A stretch of 64,000 nt of DNA from Puffinus mauretanicus (taxonomy: Eukaryota > Chordata > Aves > Procellariiformes > Procellariidae). The DNA lies in NCBI GenBank assembly GCA_023333565.1, contig JAJKFH010003229.1:4731001-4795000 (forward strand). The letters run 5' to 3'. The position numbers were made by a program, and so were the translations under genes. Below are positions 11,964-24,543 of this stretch, in pieces; the stretch's first letter is position 1, and each line of letters begins with the position of its first letter. A model generated the notes under the pieces. It saw only the letters and a program-made list of their open reading frames with translations. It was not told the origin of the DNA and ran no database searches.

Positions 11964-14900
11964 TTTGTCTATCACTTTCTTCTCCTTGAGAAAGACATTT
12001 TCTGAGCCAATTTTGTTTTTGCTATTCTCACAGAACTGGTCATATCAGCTTCAAAGAAAAATGCTTTCATCAGTAAGATGGAGTCAGATTTAGGCTCAAA
12101 AATTGCAGCAGAATGAAATGGATTGCTACTTTCTTCCTGCTGCTGCTTTGTTTTGGAAAATAACCTAATTTTACATAATTGTAATGTTCTTTTTTATTTC
12201 AACATATTTTTTTTTCTGTTTTATTTCGTATTTTTCATTGTTCTAAACTATTTCTAGATATTGTATGTGCTGTTGGCATTGATGTATACATACAATATGA
12301 CATGCAGTTCAAACATTCTATCACTTAAATTTTACTTTTAATTTTATTCTAAATGTAAACTTCTGCTCAGTGCTGACTGAAATATTTTATCTTCCTTTCT
12401 TTTCTGTGTCAAAGCATCAAACTATCCTATGAGAGAAAAAAAGATGTTTTGATCGGTACTAGGCAGCAACTGCCCCTAATGGTTTTAAAAATAACACTTT
12501 TTGGTAGAATAGAAGGATATTCAAATTATGACATGTCGTATTATGACATGTCAGTATTAGTCAGTGCATAATTCTATTGATTAGTCATGAAATAACAGGA
12601 AAATGTGAAGTAAGAGAACTTCCATGAAATAGTATATATTTTAAAATGAGAATTCAAAGTCCTAAAATTGACTCTGGAAAGCAGATAGCTCTTAATTCTT
12701 GTTTTCCTCCAGGTTGTCCATTTATTGAGAAATTGCTGAAATACTTGGTTTTATCCTTGGATCAAAACCAAATTTCAAAACGTCAAACTTCTTTGATGAG
12801 AAAAGAAGTTCTGAGTTTCGATCAGCTCTGAAATGAATGTACGCTGCTGGAACTACAGTAGTAAGATGATCTCAGGTAATTTTCTTTTTCTTGTCTGTAT
12901 TTTATGACTTCATGCTGCTATACAAATATTGCATAATATCAATGATTGTCTTAACATGGAGAATTTTACTTTTGTGAAACTTGCTTGTAGAGATTTTATG
13001 AGTAGAATAGAGTTTTATTTATGCTAGAATTTTAAACTGCTAAAAAGCTCTATACATCACCTGAGACACAAGAATAGTTTTAAGTATGTGCCTAAGTTCC
13101 TTTTGACAACAAGCGAACTTAAGTATGAGCCTACAGATAAGCAGATGATTATGCTGGAAAGGCCACCACATTCCCCTGACCTCTCCTTTCCACTGAAATG
13201 CTCGTGGTATTGATGCCACTGCAGATGCGTGCTGTGCCAGGTTATTGTCTGAAAACCAGCCTAACGGGAAAAAAAAAGTTCTCTTTGCAGATGAATTGGT
13301 TCCCTGATCTGGATCACTGTTTGGCTACTTGATTTCTTGGTGCACGAAAGCCCTGGGCTGGGAGCAGGAGGATGCTGATGTGCTGTGGGGTAAAGGCAAG
13401 AGCCAAGCAGCTTCAGCCAGTGGCAGCATAAACTTGTACTGGATTAAAGTAACCATGTAAGCACAGTCTAAGTAACTTCAAGCTTGTTTATTTGTGTGCA
13501 TAAGACTGTTTGGGCATACTGGTTCGGGGCTAACAGAACAAGTACATACAACGCTGCGTGAGAGCGATGGTTACAGATAAATATAACACCCGTTTCCTCC
13601 ACCCCCAAACAAACAATTCTAATGTATGTATCCTTTTGTGGCCAAAAACTGTGAGCACTGAGAATGCAAAAATGGGAGTACCATGTGATAGCCAATGTCT
13701 ATCTACTTTTAAGTCTTTCCTCATCCCTCTCCTGTGACAGCGCCTGGTGAATTCAAACTCCTCCCTGCATGTCTATGAGATAGTGCCCCACGCAGTGTAA
13801 GTGAATGGAGAGTGCTGATGAGCCCAAGCCCTCTGTATACATGGGAAATGAGCTGCTGATCTAATCAGATAAGGTCTTGCAGCTGCCAGGATGACCACAA
13901 TGTTTGCTTAGCTTCATCTCTGAGTGCTGGGGTCACTACCTGTCCCTGCCTGCGTAGTGGCAAGAGGATGGGAGAGTTACCTCAGCAGCCTTGGGTTTTG
14001 GAGTTTCTAGCGACGGCAAGCATTTTACCCTTTGGTGCTAACAGCTGGGACAAGTCACAGATGCCTTGCAGAATGTCCAAGGAGAGATTTCAATGAGAAC
14101 ATGCTCTCAGTTTACTCTTCTGGATCCTCTCGGCTTAACATTTACCACACTAGGCCTGGAAAGATTGATTCATAAGACCGGTACTCAAAACATTTTATCT
14201 ACCATCACATTAAAACACATTAAATGCACTTACAGTTGATGGTGTTAGATAACTGAATAGCCTCACTGGCATTGCCTTCCAATTCGTGTTGCCTTCCAGT
14301 TTTTGGGTACAGTCAATCCATCCTGTCTCTGGTGCTGCAGTTAAATGTTGTCATATTCTTTACCCCTTCACACTCCTCCAAGCTTGTCCCCATCTATTTC
14401 TCACACCTCGCTGCATAAAGAACTTATTTTGTCTCTGATTTGATGGCATAATTGCCTGTGTGAGTACTCCTTAACCTGTTCCAATCAAAGTGAGTCTACT
14501 GTGGCAGCAAAACCCTACTGTATAAACTGTTTAAATTAACTTAGCTTATTTTGACTGAGTTGGCAGATGGAAGAGGACAATAGGAGGTCAGTGATCAGTA
14601 GTGACTTCTGTGATGCTGACTTTAAAATGAGGTGACCAGTGCATTTTCCCAGCTGTGCCTGCACCTCCGCTTATGTAGGAAGCTGGAATGATAATCTCTC
14701 TGCATTGTTCTGCAGGCCATTTCTTCTACAGCCAAAATATCTTAGTACTTTGCACTCAAACCCCGAGTCAGGGTACCCTGGACTCGTCTGAAGTGGCACA
14801 CATAGCCCTTTGCTAAGCTGATGCAGTTCTGGCAGTGTTCTGCAACAAAGACAGACAGTTTTCCCCCGCACTGTGCATTATTTATGAGCATTAAATTTTA

Positions 14901-17900
14901 CTTGGCATCATATAGTTACTGTCCATCCCTCTGGAAAATCTTATTGCCTGAATAACCTAAATAACTGTGCACCATTTGGAAATGTTGCTGCCTCCCTGCC
15001 TAATTCTCTTTCCAGGTCATCAGTGCCTGTGTTTAAAGACAGCAGACCTAGCGTGGCACTGGAAAGGTCTCATTGCCACCTTTGGCCATGAGGAAAATTG
15101 ACTCTTGATTTTCACATCATTGCTTCCTGATTTTTAGATCATTTTTGCCGCATGAGATTACCAGGTCTCACAGCCTAGGATCATTTTGTGTCCGCAGAGC
15201 ATGGACACCTGAGTGAAAGTCACCCTGTTACAATGGCATAGAGATCCTCAGCAGATCAGGTGATGAGTACTGATTTAAACTGCAGTCACTCTATCACATC
15301 CACCCCACACCTGTAGTGACTTCTGCAGGGCCTTTGTTGGCAGTCTTTACAGTGCCTGCAAAGCTTTGTCAAACAATTCTCCAGTGCCTTTACCAATCAA
15401 TATGTTCTAAAAAACAGATGACACATGATTTTTGTAGGACAGAAACCACATTTGTGAGAAATGACCATGTCTGAGTGATCTTCTGGGGACATATTGTTCT
15501 CTTTTTAAACTATTTTAACCTATGAGGGCTAGTGGTGTGTAACTCAGCATTTCAGCTTTCTGAAAAAAATATACAAAACTGTGCTGTCCTCTAGCCAGGA
15601 AACAGGGACTGTTTTGAATGAGTTTACTTATTTCTGTAAGAACCTGACTTGATTTCACCCAGACTCATGAAGGTAAACCTAGAAAGTGGGTGCTTTTTAA
15701 ACTCATTCCTGTGCTCTAGCATAAGCCACTATTGCTGACACATTCATCTCCTAGTCAGACTGTTTTAGGAACTAAAAAATGCAGGTTTGGGATAGGTATT
15801 GCCTCAACACCTTTAGTGCTAAAGATGGCTGCAAAGGAATCCCTTAGCTTCTCAGAAATGTAGTATCTGCTGTGACTGTTTCCCTAAAGCCTCACCAATC
15901 TAGTGAGTGCCCAGGTTACTTCACACATTCCTGGTTCAGATTTCATTTCAGATTCTCATTTTAAGATTCAGAGACACTGAGGCTGTGTATATGCTAGCAC
16001 ATGGTGATGGCCAGTAGGAGAAGGCCTGCAAAGCAGAATGGTTGATGCTGATGAGGATGCAGGATCCACACACACTACAAATTTCAAAGGGCTTTTATTT
16101 TAGATTCATTCTGGCCTGGTCCCATAAAGTGACCACCACTTAGCAACTGGAGCACATTCAGTGCATTCAAGGAGTGCATCTTCTGGTTTAGTTTCATCTG
16201 AGAAGAATCTAGATTGTCTGCTCTGAGACATGAACACAACATATTAAGTGAAGATGAAGAGGTTTGCTTCAAAAGCAAGCTCCTGATCTGAACTGAAGCG
16301 CTAATGTAGACAAATCCTGAAAGGACCTCTAGTTGATTTGTTTTAATACTTTGGGCTATTTACTTTTCAAACGCAATTTTGGCTCTTCTGATTTCCCTTC
16401 TCTTGTTCTTTGCTCACAGTCATTTATCGTTGCCTTCATTATGACTGGTTTTCCAAACATGCAACTGTATGCTAGTCCAGCCTGAATAGCCTCTTGAATT
16501 TTCCCATTTAGCCATATGTTATTTTCTTAGGGCTTTTTATTAATGAACTACCATTGGTGATGATTCTGTGTTGGCCCCAGGTGGCTTGTTTCTTTTCCCT
16601 CTCTAATTTCAATGATTTGTGAGTCTGAACACAGTACCTCTCCAGCTTCCCCCCCACTTCATGTAACAATTATACATTTATGAATGCATTTGTCATAGTT
16701 GATTATCTAGGACTTACAACATGCTTGTTTCACAAGTGTCATTTCTACTCTATTGTTCCTTAGGTCCTTGTTCTTATTTGCTTGGAAGCAAGACAGAACA
16801 AGCAATTACTGTCAGCTGCTTTATGACTGAAATGAGGGGACTGGCTTTCCGAACTGTTCCGGGAGATGGAGTAAAGCTGATGCACTTCACCTTGACGAAG
16901 AACCTTCCTGAAGTTTATATATGGTCTCACAGTGGTCTGAAGGATGACTGTAGGGAAGGCAGTTTAGTAGCTAGGAAAAGTCACCTCAAAGTCAAAAGTG
17001 GATTGAGAACTTAACTGAGTGCCATTTATTTTCGTGATAAGGTCGTAGAAGACATTTGGAACTAGACTTGCTGGCTGCCTTCACCATAGACCTTTTAAAG
17101 TTCACTTTTCAGAATGCACATATTCATTTTGCAGGTGGATTTGCATATTCTAGCCTGGCAGTTGCACGCACAATTAGATGGCTGATTATATGTGAACAAT
17201 TCAGTGAGTTATCTCGTTTGTGCTCAGCAACTGGGAAACTGCAGGCAGGTATCAGTATAAGAACTGGATTCTTTACTGAAACATTCTTTTACTTCTGGCA
17301 TTTTCCCAGTCACCCTTTGCAGCCTGTGAAATCAAGAAGCGTGTCAGCTGTCTAGAAGAAGGCTACACTTTGATTCCCAAATTCAGCCATGTTAACATCA
17401 GATCAAAATTGCCTAATTATAGGCCTGCCTACTACAGTGGCTTAACTAAAGTCCTGCTTGTGTGCATGAAAACATTTTTGTGAGCACAGGTGGCCTGGTT
17501 TTCATGGGTGCAGGGCACCGAAAAGACCGTTCATGGTCTGCTGAGTCAGCAAATTTGTACCGCAGTGAAAACATCCTTAGGCTGGGAACAAATATGCTCT
17601 GGCAATTCCTCGTCCTGCTGAGTTTGCCTGAGGTGAGGTGTCTTTCAGAAGGAGTCAATTCCTCAGATGCTTCCCCACCTCTGCATGTTTTCACTGATTC
17701 CAGAGTAAAGGCTTTTTGTAGCTTTGTGGCAGAGGTGAGCCTTGGTGCTGTAGGATTATTTGTGTATCTCAGCGGGGGCTCCAGGGCAAGGTGGGTAATT
17801 TTGGCTCCTGCTGTTCCTCCTTGGCCCTCCATAGGTGCCAGTGTGTTCTTTGATCTAATTCCTGGGAATGCTGTCTGAGATAATCGATCCCAATTTTCTT

Positions 17901-20347
17901 GAATATGCTCAGCTTCTAATTAAGGCTCAGCAGGCGGAGAGATCTAGTGCAGATAAGGTGTGCCTTGTTTACTCCTTAACCAAATGGGTGTACCAAAGGG
18001 AAGCGGTGCTGCTTCAGGTACTGCAAGCTGCTCCTCAGGCCCAAGGGATTCAGAAGCATCCATCTTGTCTGAATCTTTCATACTGTTCAGTAGGAAAACT
18101 GTAACAAGCTCAGGTTTCCCTTACAGCTGAGCCTTCACGAAGACAAAATTGAATTAGTCTGTTCATTGCTTCTTTATGGCCTGATACATAGCTATCACAG
18201 CAAATGGATTAGGGCTTGCTAATGCTGGATTTTTTCTTTTTTTTTGTGCGTGTGAGAATTCTCAGGTCTTACTTCCCCTCTCTTAGCTGGGGGTTTTTCT
18301 AAATGAATGAGGTATCACTTGAGGTTGAAACCTAAACTACTGCTCCCCTCCCTTACCCCCAAGGAGGGGGGACTAGTTGGATTAAGCTAATCCTCTTGAC
18401 TCAAAACCTCATTGACTTGGATATTAAATGACATTCCAGATGGGACCACACTAGGAGCTCTGTGCTCCGTTCTGGGCATCGCAATACCAGAATGGGCCTC
18501 TTCTCACTTCAATTTCTCTTGTAATGTGGGCTGTGCGGTGCTGTAGGGCAATGTTTGACCTAAAAATGAAGGAATTATTTTCATATGTCCCCAAGAGTGG
18601 CACTTTCAGCCATGGTGAAGTAGTGTCATCTTAAAACAATTGATTAGAAGAAGTGGTGGCATCTTTCCCAGAAACTGTACTCCCTGGCATGAAACTGTAG
18701 GATGCTTCCTTGATGTAGTAGACTGCATGTGGGAACTGCGAGGGTACAGTGGGCAAGTTGCGTTTGGATTGCTTTCAACTAGCTGAACCTAGGAAATTAG
18801 CTGGGAACTGACTGCGTCTGACTCGGTCAATGCAGACAGTGAGTAGAAATGAATGGAGAAGGCCTACAAACTTGCTGAGGCTTTCTTTATTTTTTTTTTT
18901 TTAATGCTTTTCTGAGCTCACCTAGCCACGTGCTCTGGATGTCCAACCAGCCAGGTAACCTTCTTCTCAGGTGTGGGCTAATGGAAAAGGCTGTGAGGGT
19001 TTTAGCTAGTAGGTCTCACCTAGTAGCTAGTGTTTGTCCACGTGGCCTGGGCCAAACACCGCAGGGCTATGTGGCAGGCTCAAGTCGTAAACTGTAAGGC
19101 GCTTAGGTCAGAGATGTGGACTGAAACTGGGCCTACTGTACACCAGCAGTTTTGTGGTTGAAATCAGCAGGGCTCCGCTGCCTCGTGATGGGTATTTCCT
19201 GAAACAGAGAAGCAGACCTTCCCCTGTTTCACAAAGTGCCGTCCGCGTTTATGGTGGCAGGCAAATAATGCAGAGCAGCCCCTCGAGGTGTTTTCATGGG
19301 GCTTGTGAGTGGTGGAGTAGCTGCAGGCAGACAACACAAACAGTTATTCTGCTCTCTGCACCCACCAGCAAGTTGGTGTGAACTCATGCCAGTGCATCTG
19401 GGCTGCTGCTAAGCAGGGGTAATGTTTTTGGCTGGGACAACGTGGTACGTGTAATCTTATTTTAAGATTTGCTCTGCTAAACATTTAGATTCCCTTATTG
19501 GGACTATTGAGAAAACAGAAGCTTAATCTCCAGGGAAGCGCAACATTTCCATGGGGCTGAACCACCTTCCCTCATTCCCTCCTTCCTTCTTTACTCCCTC
19601 CTCCCTTGTCTGCTTCACAGCATGCTGCGGAGTGAGTTCAAAAACACACACTGCGCAGAGAAACTGAAACTGTCAGTGCATTAAAATGGGTAGCCCAGTG
19701 TAGTAAAACGTGGCAAAGCCTAGCTGCAGGCAGCAAGGCAGGGAATTAACCTCGTGCTGCTAAGAAATAGATGTGTTTTCCTACAAAAAGAAAACTGTAC
19801 TTCTCTCTCTCTGTGATATGATGGAAATCCTTGCTGGGATGGAAATACAGTTACTAGGGCAGCACAGCATCTGTGTCCCTCCTTGGCACTTGCTCTTGGA
19901 CACATCATGATAACTGAACCAGGTTGTGAAAACCAGGTGTGGAGGAGAGGGTCTCTAGGCTCCGAGAAAGGCTGGCCAGTTTGCAGGGAGCCCTTTTCGG
20001 GGAGCTTTGGCACTGCACCCGCATATGGGAAACCTCCACACTGAGCTTTCTGTTTGCTTTTATTCCAAGTCGTGGAGTGGCTGAGTGGGGAGGAGTTAGG
20101 GGGCTGCATTCACGGAGCAAGGCTAACTCTCACATTCTGCCTGAGTGTGCTCTTTAGCTCAGGGATGACACATCTCTAGTGGTCTATACACGGAGTGTGT
20201 TGCTGTAATTGTTTTGCAGATGCTGAGGTGAATGTGTGCAAATTTCGCACTTTCAATGTCCCCTTGCTCCTCCTCCTTTTGTCTGGCCAAAGTGAACCGG
20301 CCTTCTCTGGCAGCAGAGCTAGGCTCAGCCTTGCCCCTCCGCTCGGA
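11964..20347. other. Unique AT-rich to average sequence, no gene seen
   Basis: A long stretch without a supportable gene. 12160-12420 is AT-rich. There are short homopolymers (for example a T run near 18890-18902) and one small tandem repeat at 12525. Open frames are mostly under 100 codons; the longer ones (17462-17878 plus and 17446-17832 minus, 138 and 128 codons) lie opposite each other on the same DNA and have no recognisable domain. No transposon family was recognised. Confidence 0.5.
12525..12555. repeat. Tandem duplication of a 15-16 bp unit
   Basis: The unit 'attatgacatgtcgt' (12525-12539) is directly followed by 'attatgacatgtcagt' (12540-12555), differing by one inserted base. A partial third start (attagtcagt) follows. 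Each unit holds the palindrome GACATGTC. It looks like a simple replication-slippage duplication. Confidence 0.85.
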
Positions 20348-20410
20348 ATGCTATTTGCTATCAATTCAATGCTATTTGCTATCAGTTCAATATCAATGCT
20401 ATTGCTAATC
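20348..20410. repeat. 21-bp tandem repeat, two copies plus a remnant
   Basis: Two adjacent 21-bp units (20348-20368 and 20369-20389), each starting 'atgctatttgctatca', differ at one position (AATTCA versus AGTTCA). A degenerate third piece runs to about 20410. The period is a multiple of three, so a minus-strand frame across it shows a repeated heptapeptide (ELIANSI). That follows from the repeat length and is not evidence for a gene. Confidence 0.85.
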
Positions 20411-22239
20411 AGCTGTTCGCAGCAGTGTCGAGCTGGATAAAAGTTCCTAGCACCAGACTTGGCTCTCTGGGTTTTGGGTTGCATTGTATTCAGCAATTTT
20501 CTTTTAAAGCTGTTTTCACATGCCATTACAGCCCAAGATGGCACCAAACTTGTAAGAAAGATGATCCCATAAGAATTAACATTTACATGAACTCTCATCT
20601 GACTGCTTATGGGATTTGCAGTCCCTGAACTCCATAAACATTTTACTTCTGATTCACACTTGACCTAAAGCTTATCTAGAGGCCTGAATCCTGCCCTAGG
20701 CTAGCTCTCTGCCAAGCTCAGGCAATGGAAATTTTAAAGTAGGTTACTTAGAGACATGAATATGGACTTAACCACAGCAGCAGACCAATGCTTTATTTCT
20801 GGAGCGCCTCTTTTCATTGAAGGCCACAGACAAGACTGAAAAAATAAGGCTGTCCTTGGAAAGATTGTGTGTGTTTCTATTTGTCCTTATCTTCACCAGC
20901 ATAGCTGCTTAATGTCCAGAAAATGATCTTGTTCTTTTCAAAAAGATGGTTGTGCTATTTATCACAATGACTTTCTGTTGCAGAAAATTCCCCAGACTGG
21001 CTCTGGACCTCTTTGAGAAGTATTTCCTTTTACTAGTTCCAAATGTATGGAACTGTAATCTCATCAAGTGTGTGCTTGTTGCTCTTGTATGGTATTACGG
21101 TGCTCGGTAACATGGGTATTAATGTGGGTTTTATTATCTTCTGATCATCAGCAAAGCACAAATCTGTTGAGTAGCGAATTATTTTCTCCAATTGAATGGA
21201 GTTTTTCAAGCTTTCTGTAATCTCGCTTTTAAATCTCATCAACCAGAATGATTTTTTAATATCATTTGTATCTGGAAAATTGAAATCTAGAAAATAACAG
21301 GTTTTCTCAGCTAGAATAGTAAGTTAGAAAAATGCCATTAGTTTGCTACCTAAAGTGTGGCCATATCATCATACATACTTATGCATACTGCAGTTTTCAA
21401 ACTAAGTATCACAATGGAAGGCCTTTATTAAATTACTCCTGATGTTTAAACTTGCAACTAAATCTGTTTCTGACCAATCTGTAACAATACGACACAATGC
21501 AAACTATTTGGGTTAGAGGCAAGCTCTCTGAAGATGCTTTGCACTTTGAAAAGGTGATCAAGAGCAAATCTCTATTTTTGATGCAATTGGCTACAAAGTT
21601 CAAGTGCAGTTCAAGCATCATTCCAATGTCAGTTTAATGGCACAGTAATCAAACAAAGAAAAAGGTTCTGAACCCAAAGGCTTACGCTAGTTTTCTATTC
21701 ACTCAGAGAGCTTATTCTTCTCCCTTTGTACACCAGACTTGTTGGCTTAGATGTGTTGCATAAAATAACTTTGAAAAAGCTATGCTGACCTTTAGATCAG
21801 TTATGCACACAGCTTCTCTGCTGACTGTGAACAAGTCATGAGGAATTTCAACGATGGTGTAAATTTCAGGTTAGTAGTGGGTTAGTAGCAAAACTGGCAT
21901 AGTGAGCATGATCCACTGATTTTTCTTGTGTTGTTTTATGTTCTTCCATCAGTTGTCGCTGTTCTAACTCAATCCTTTCATTTTTATAATATAATAGTTA
22001 TACTCAGTTTGGGATTAAGGCATAAACTCAAATGTGTCTGTGTCCTCATCCCATGGAATGATGATGATGAGCTGCCTGAAGACCTGAATCCAGGATTTAC
22101 CAGAGCAGTGGTTTGTTTAGCCTAGTGTGTGGTCTCCAGCAGCTCAGCAGCCACTTAAAATACATGTATGTATGGATTACACATCAAACCTGCCACGTGC
22201 AATGACAGTAATAATGCCAAACTCTCAGTGTCTTTCATC
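20411..22239. other. Unique sequence, no gene seen
   Basis: Average to AT-rich DNA with open frames of at most about 72 codons. The phrase 'cctgaatcctgccctagg' near 20682 recalls low-copy decayed amniote repeats, but the match is too short to assign. Confidence 0.5.
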
Positions 22240-22415
22240 AATAGTTCTCAAAATGCTTTAGAAGTGATGTCAATATTAATGTCCCTATTTTACAAAAGAG
22301 AAAAAGGAGACCTGGGGAAGTAGATAACCTAGCTGCGGTTGCCCTGCAGGCTGGTGGTATAGCTGGCAACAGAACCAGCTGTCCAGGATCTTCATCCTAT
22401 GTCCAGTCTCTAAGG
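22240..22415 (-). mobile_element. Ancient MIR/core-SINE-like fragment
   Basis: On the plus strand the order 'tccctattttacaaaagag' - 'gagacctggggaagtagataac' - 'ggctggtggtatagctggca' - 'cagaaccagctgtccagga' follows the antisense layout of MIR-type SINEs: the lower core (CATTTTACAGATGAGGAAACTG), the AAGGTCACACAGC block, then the tRNA-derived GGATTCGAACCCAGG box. The order of blocks is retained but many bases differ, as expected for an insertion predating the bird radiation. No gene function is expected. Confidence 0.6.
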
Positions 22416-22736
22416 TGCGTGGCTCTGAAACAAACACTGATTAAAGCTGAATAAAGTGCACAGGCTCCTATTCAGTCAGAAGTTAGGCAAGGCCAGATTC
22501 AGCGCTGCTTGCTCTACCTTGTCAAATATGCAGTGGGATTACACAGGGTTTTTAACAGGATACAGTCAGTAGGGTAGGATTATTCCTCCAGAGATGAATC
22601 ATGGTGTAGCGAAGGAGGCTGCTGCCTGGAGTCTCGTCACTTGTCGCTGAAGTAGGAATATGCGTAAGGTACAAAACATGAGCTTGCAGGTAGTGGAAGG
22701 ACAACTGCCTGATAAAGAAAAGCCTCATGCTGGCCT

Positions 22737-23062
22737 ACTCCGGTGCGGGCTGTTGTCCACGTTCTCTGCCACAAAGCCTCTGTGTGATCCTGGGACAATC
22801 ATTCATGCAGCCACAGGTGGTCATGAATGGTGTGTTCCTTATTTCCTGAATTACTTGCAAGCCTGGGGGCTCATTTGAGGCGCATGCAGAACTGCTGCCA
22901 ATAGTATGCTACAGAAAGCAATTCCTGCCTATTTCAAATTGGGCACCCACTCTGACCAGACACTTTCATTGCTTCAATTTCCTAACGAGGGAATAATATT
23001 GTCTGCCCTGCCCTCCGGGAAGTGTTGTGAAAATAAATGAATTGATGTTGTGCAAGCACAGA
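22737..23062 (+). mobile_element. Ancient MIR/core-SINE-like fragment, split
   Basis: The left part 'tctgccacaaagcctctgtg' then 'tgatcctgggacaatcattc' (about 22763-22805) matches the sense TCTGCCAC...TGTGTGACCTTGGGCAAGTCACTT block of MIR-type elements. The right part (about 22962-23062), with 'cttcaatttcctaacgag', 'ggaataatattgtctgccct' and 'gtgttgtgaaaataaatga', continues in consensus order. About 150 bp of unrelated sequence lies between, so the copy was probably interrupted by an insertion or these are two neighbouring fragments. Orientation is opposite to the fragment at 22240. Confidence 0.55.
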
Positions 23063-23689
23063 GAGCCAGATTTTCAAAGGTGTTTATTCAAATACAGACA
23101 AATATGTAGGGCAATATACCAAACACTCCCAGCAATGCTGGTCCTAATTATTTAAAACTCTATTTAAACGTCTGTCTGCATTCTTGGGCTCCTGAAAAAA
23201 CTATTGAGTCTTTAGGCCTTGGAAATGCTCACACTGTGAATGCCACAGAGAAGGAAATCAGTAAGGAAGTGAATAAGGATATATTTAAGAATATAAGCTG
23301 AAGGAAATTTACTGTGAGACATAATGACTTTCTTCAGAGACAATTTCAATTGTGTGCTGTAAAGTTTGCCAATGCTGAGCGGTTATGGGACAACAAACTA
23401 GTGAATAGGTGTTTGTTAAGAGAGTATGGCCCATTCCACGTGTGGATTGAGGCATGGGGCTGAAAGAAAAATGGCATGTGATTGTGTCATTAAAAGCTGT
23501 TATCTGAGCATATAGATATGAGAGAGGTAAATGAGGGTTCTATGCAGAATTTCCACAGCGTGTGCAGGCAGTTACGCTAACAAAGAGTGGTAGGCAGCTG
23601 CTATTCCCAGTCCGGACCAACAGCAATGTGTCTCACAGGTGCACTGGAAAGGTGGGCTGCAAGCACCTTCAGTTCTGCTCAGTGCTCAG

Positions 23690-24543
23690 CTACATGACAG
23701 TCCTTTGGTGTTGCTTCACATTCCCCACCTTTCCCTTGTCGTTCCTTGGGTCCTCTCCTTGCTGACCCATTCTCCTGCCCTGTCCCAGTCTCTCCTTCTC
23801 AAAGGTCTTGACTTGATTCTGTGGCCCTGCTTGTTCTCCTCACTTGGCAAATTTGTAATTCTCCTCTCTTTCCTCAGGAATTACTTTTGATGCACAGCAT
23901 ACTCCAGTTCTCTGTCTGATATCTCTCTCTTCTCCTATGATTTTTATTTGTGTCCCACCTCCATGATACAGCCCTGTCTTACATCCCTTGGTTTTTATAC
24001 ATTGTAGTCTCCGTCCTTGGGTTTCTCCTTCAATCTTGGTCATCTTCTGTTCCTAGACCCTTCCTCCCTGACTTCTTATCTCAGTTTCTTTGCCTGAACA
24101 GGCTCATGTTTCTCAGTGTTGTGTATGCCCAGACACCAGTAAGATCTGACTCTCTGTTCTTCCTCTTCTTTCTTTGACCTCTTCTTCCCCCCAGATGCTC
24201 CCCCTCCTAGTGTCTCTCTCCAGTCATTTGCTGCCAGTGTCTGTTTCCTCACCTCTAAGCTCCACATCCATTTCCGTGTCTCCGCTTAAACTGTTTCTCT
24301 GTTTCCTTCCATGGCTCCAGCTCCTGTTCCCTCCATCCTTGTGGCTGCCAGTCACACGCTCTTTGCCTTGTGGTCCCAGCTCCCCCTTCCCATGCTGTCT
24401 CCAGCTCCTAATCCAAGGAGCTCCTTTCCCGATGTGCTCCTGTCCTTTCCTCCAACTTTCCATTACAATTTCTCTCATATTGTCTCTGAATCTCAATATT
24501 CTCTTTTTTCTTCTCCCGAATCCTTTTTCTCTTTTCAGCATCT
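23690..24543 (+). repeat. Long pyrimidine-rich tract (about 72-75% C+T)
   Basis: For about 850 bp the plus strand is dominated by C and T. Three 60-base lines counted by hand gave 72%, 72% and 75% pyrimidine. Motifs such as tccagctcct, tctccttc and cttcttcc recur loosely, suggesting a decayed tandem or simple repeat rather than a clean microsatellite. The bias removes most stop codons, which explains overlapping open frames of 92-123 codons on both strands (24174-24589). I do not regard these as coding. Confidence 0.7.
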
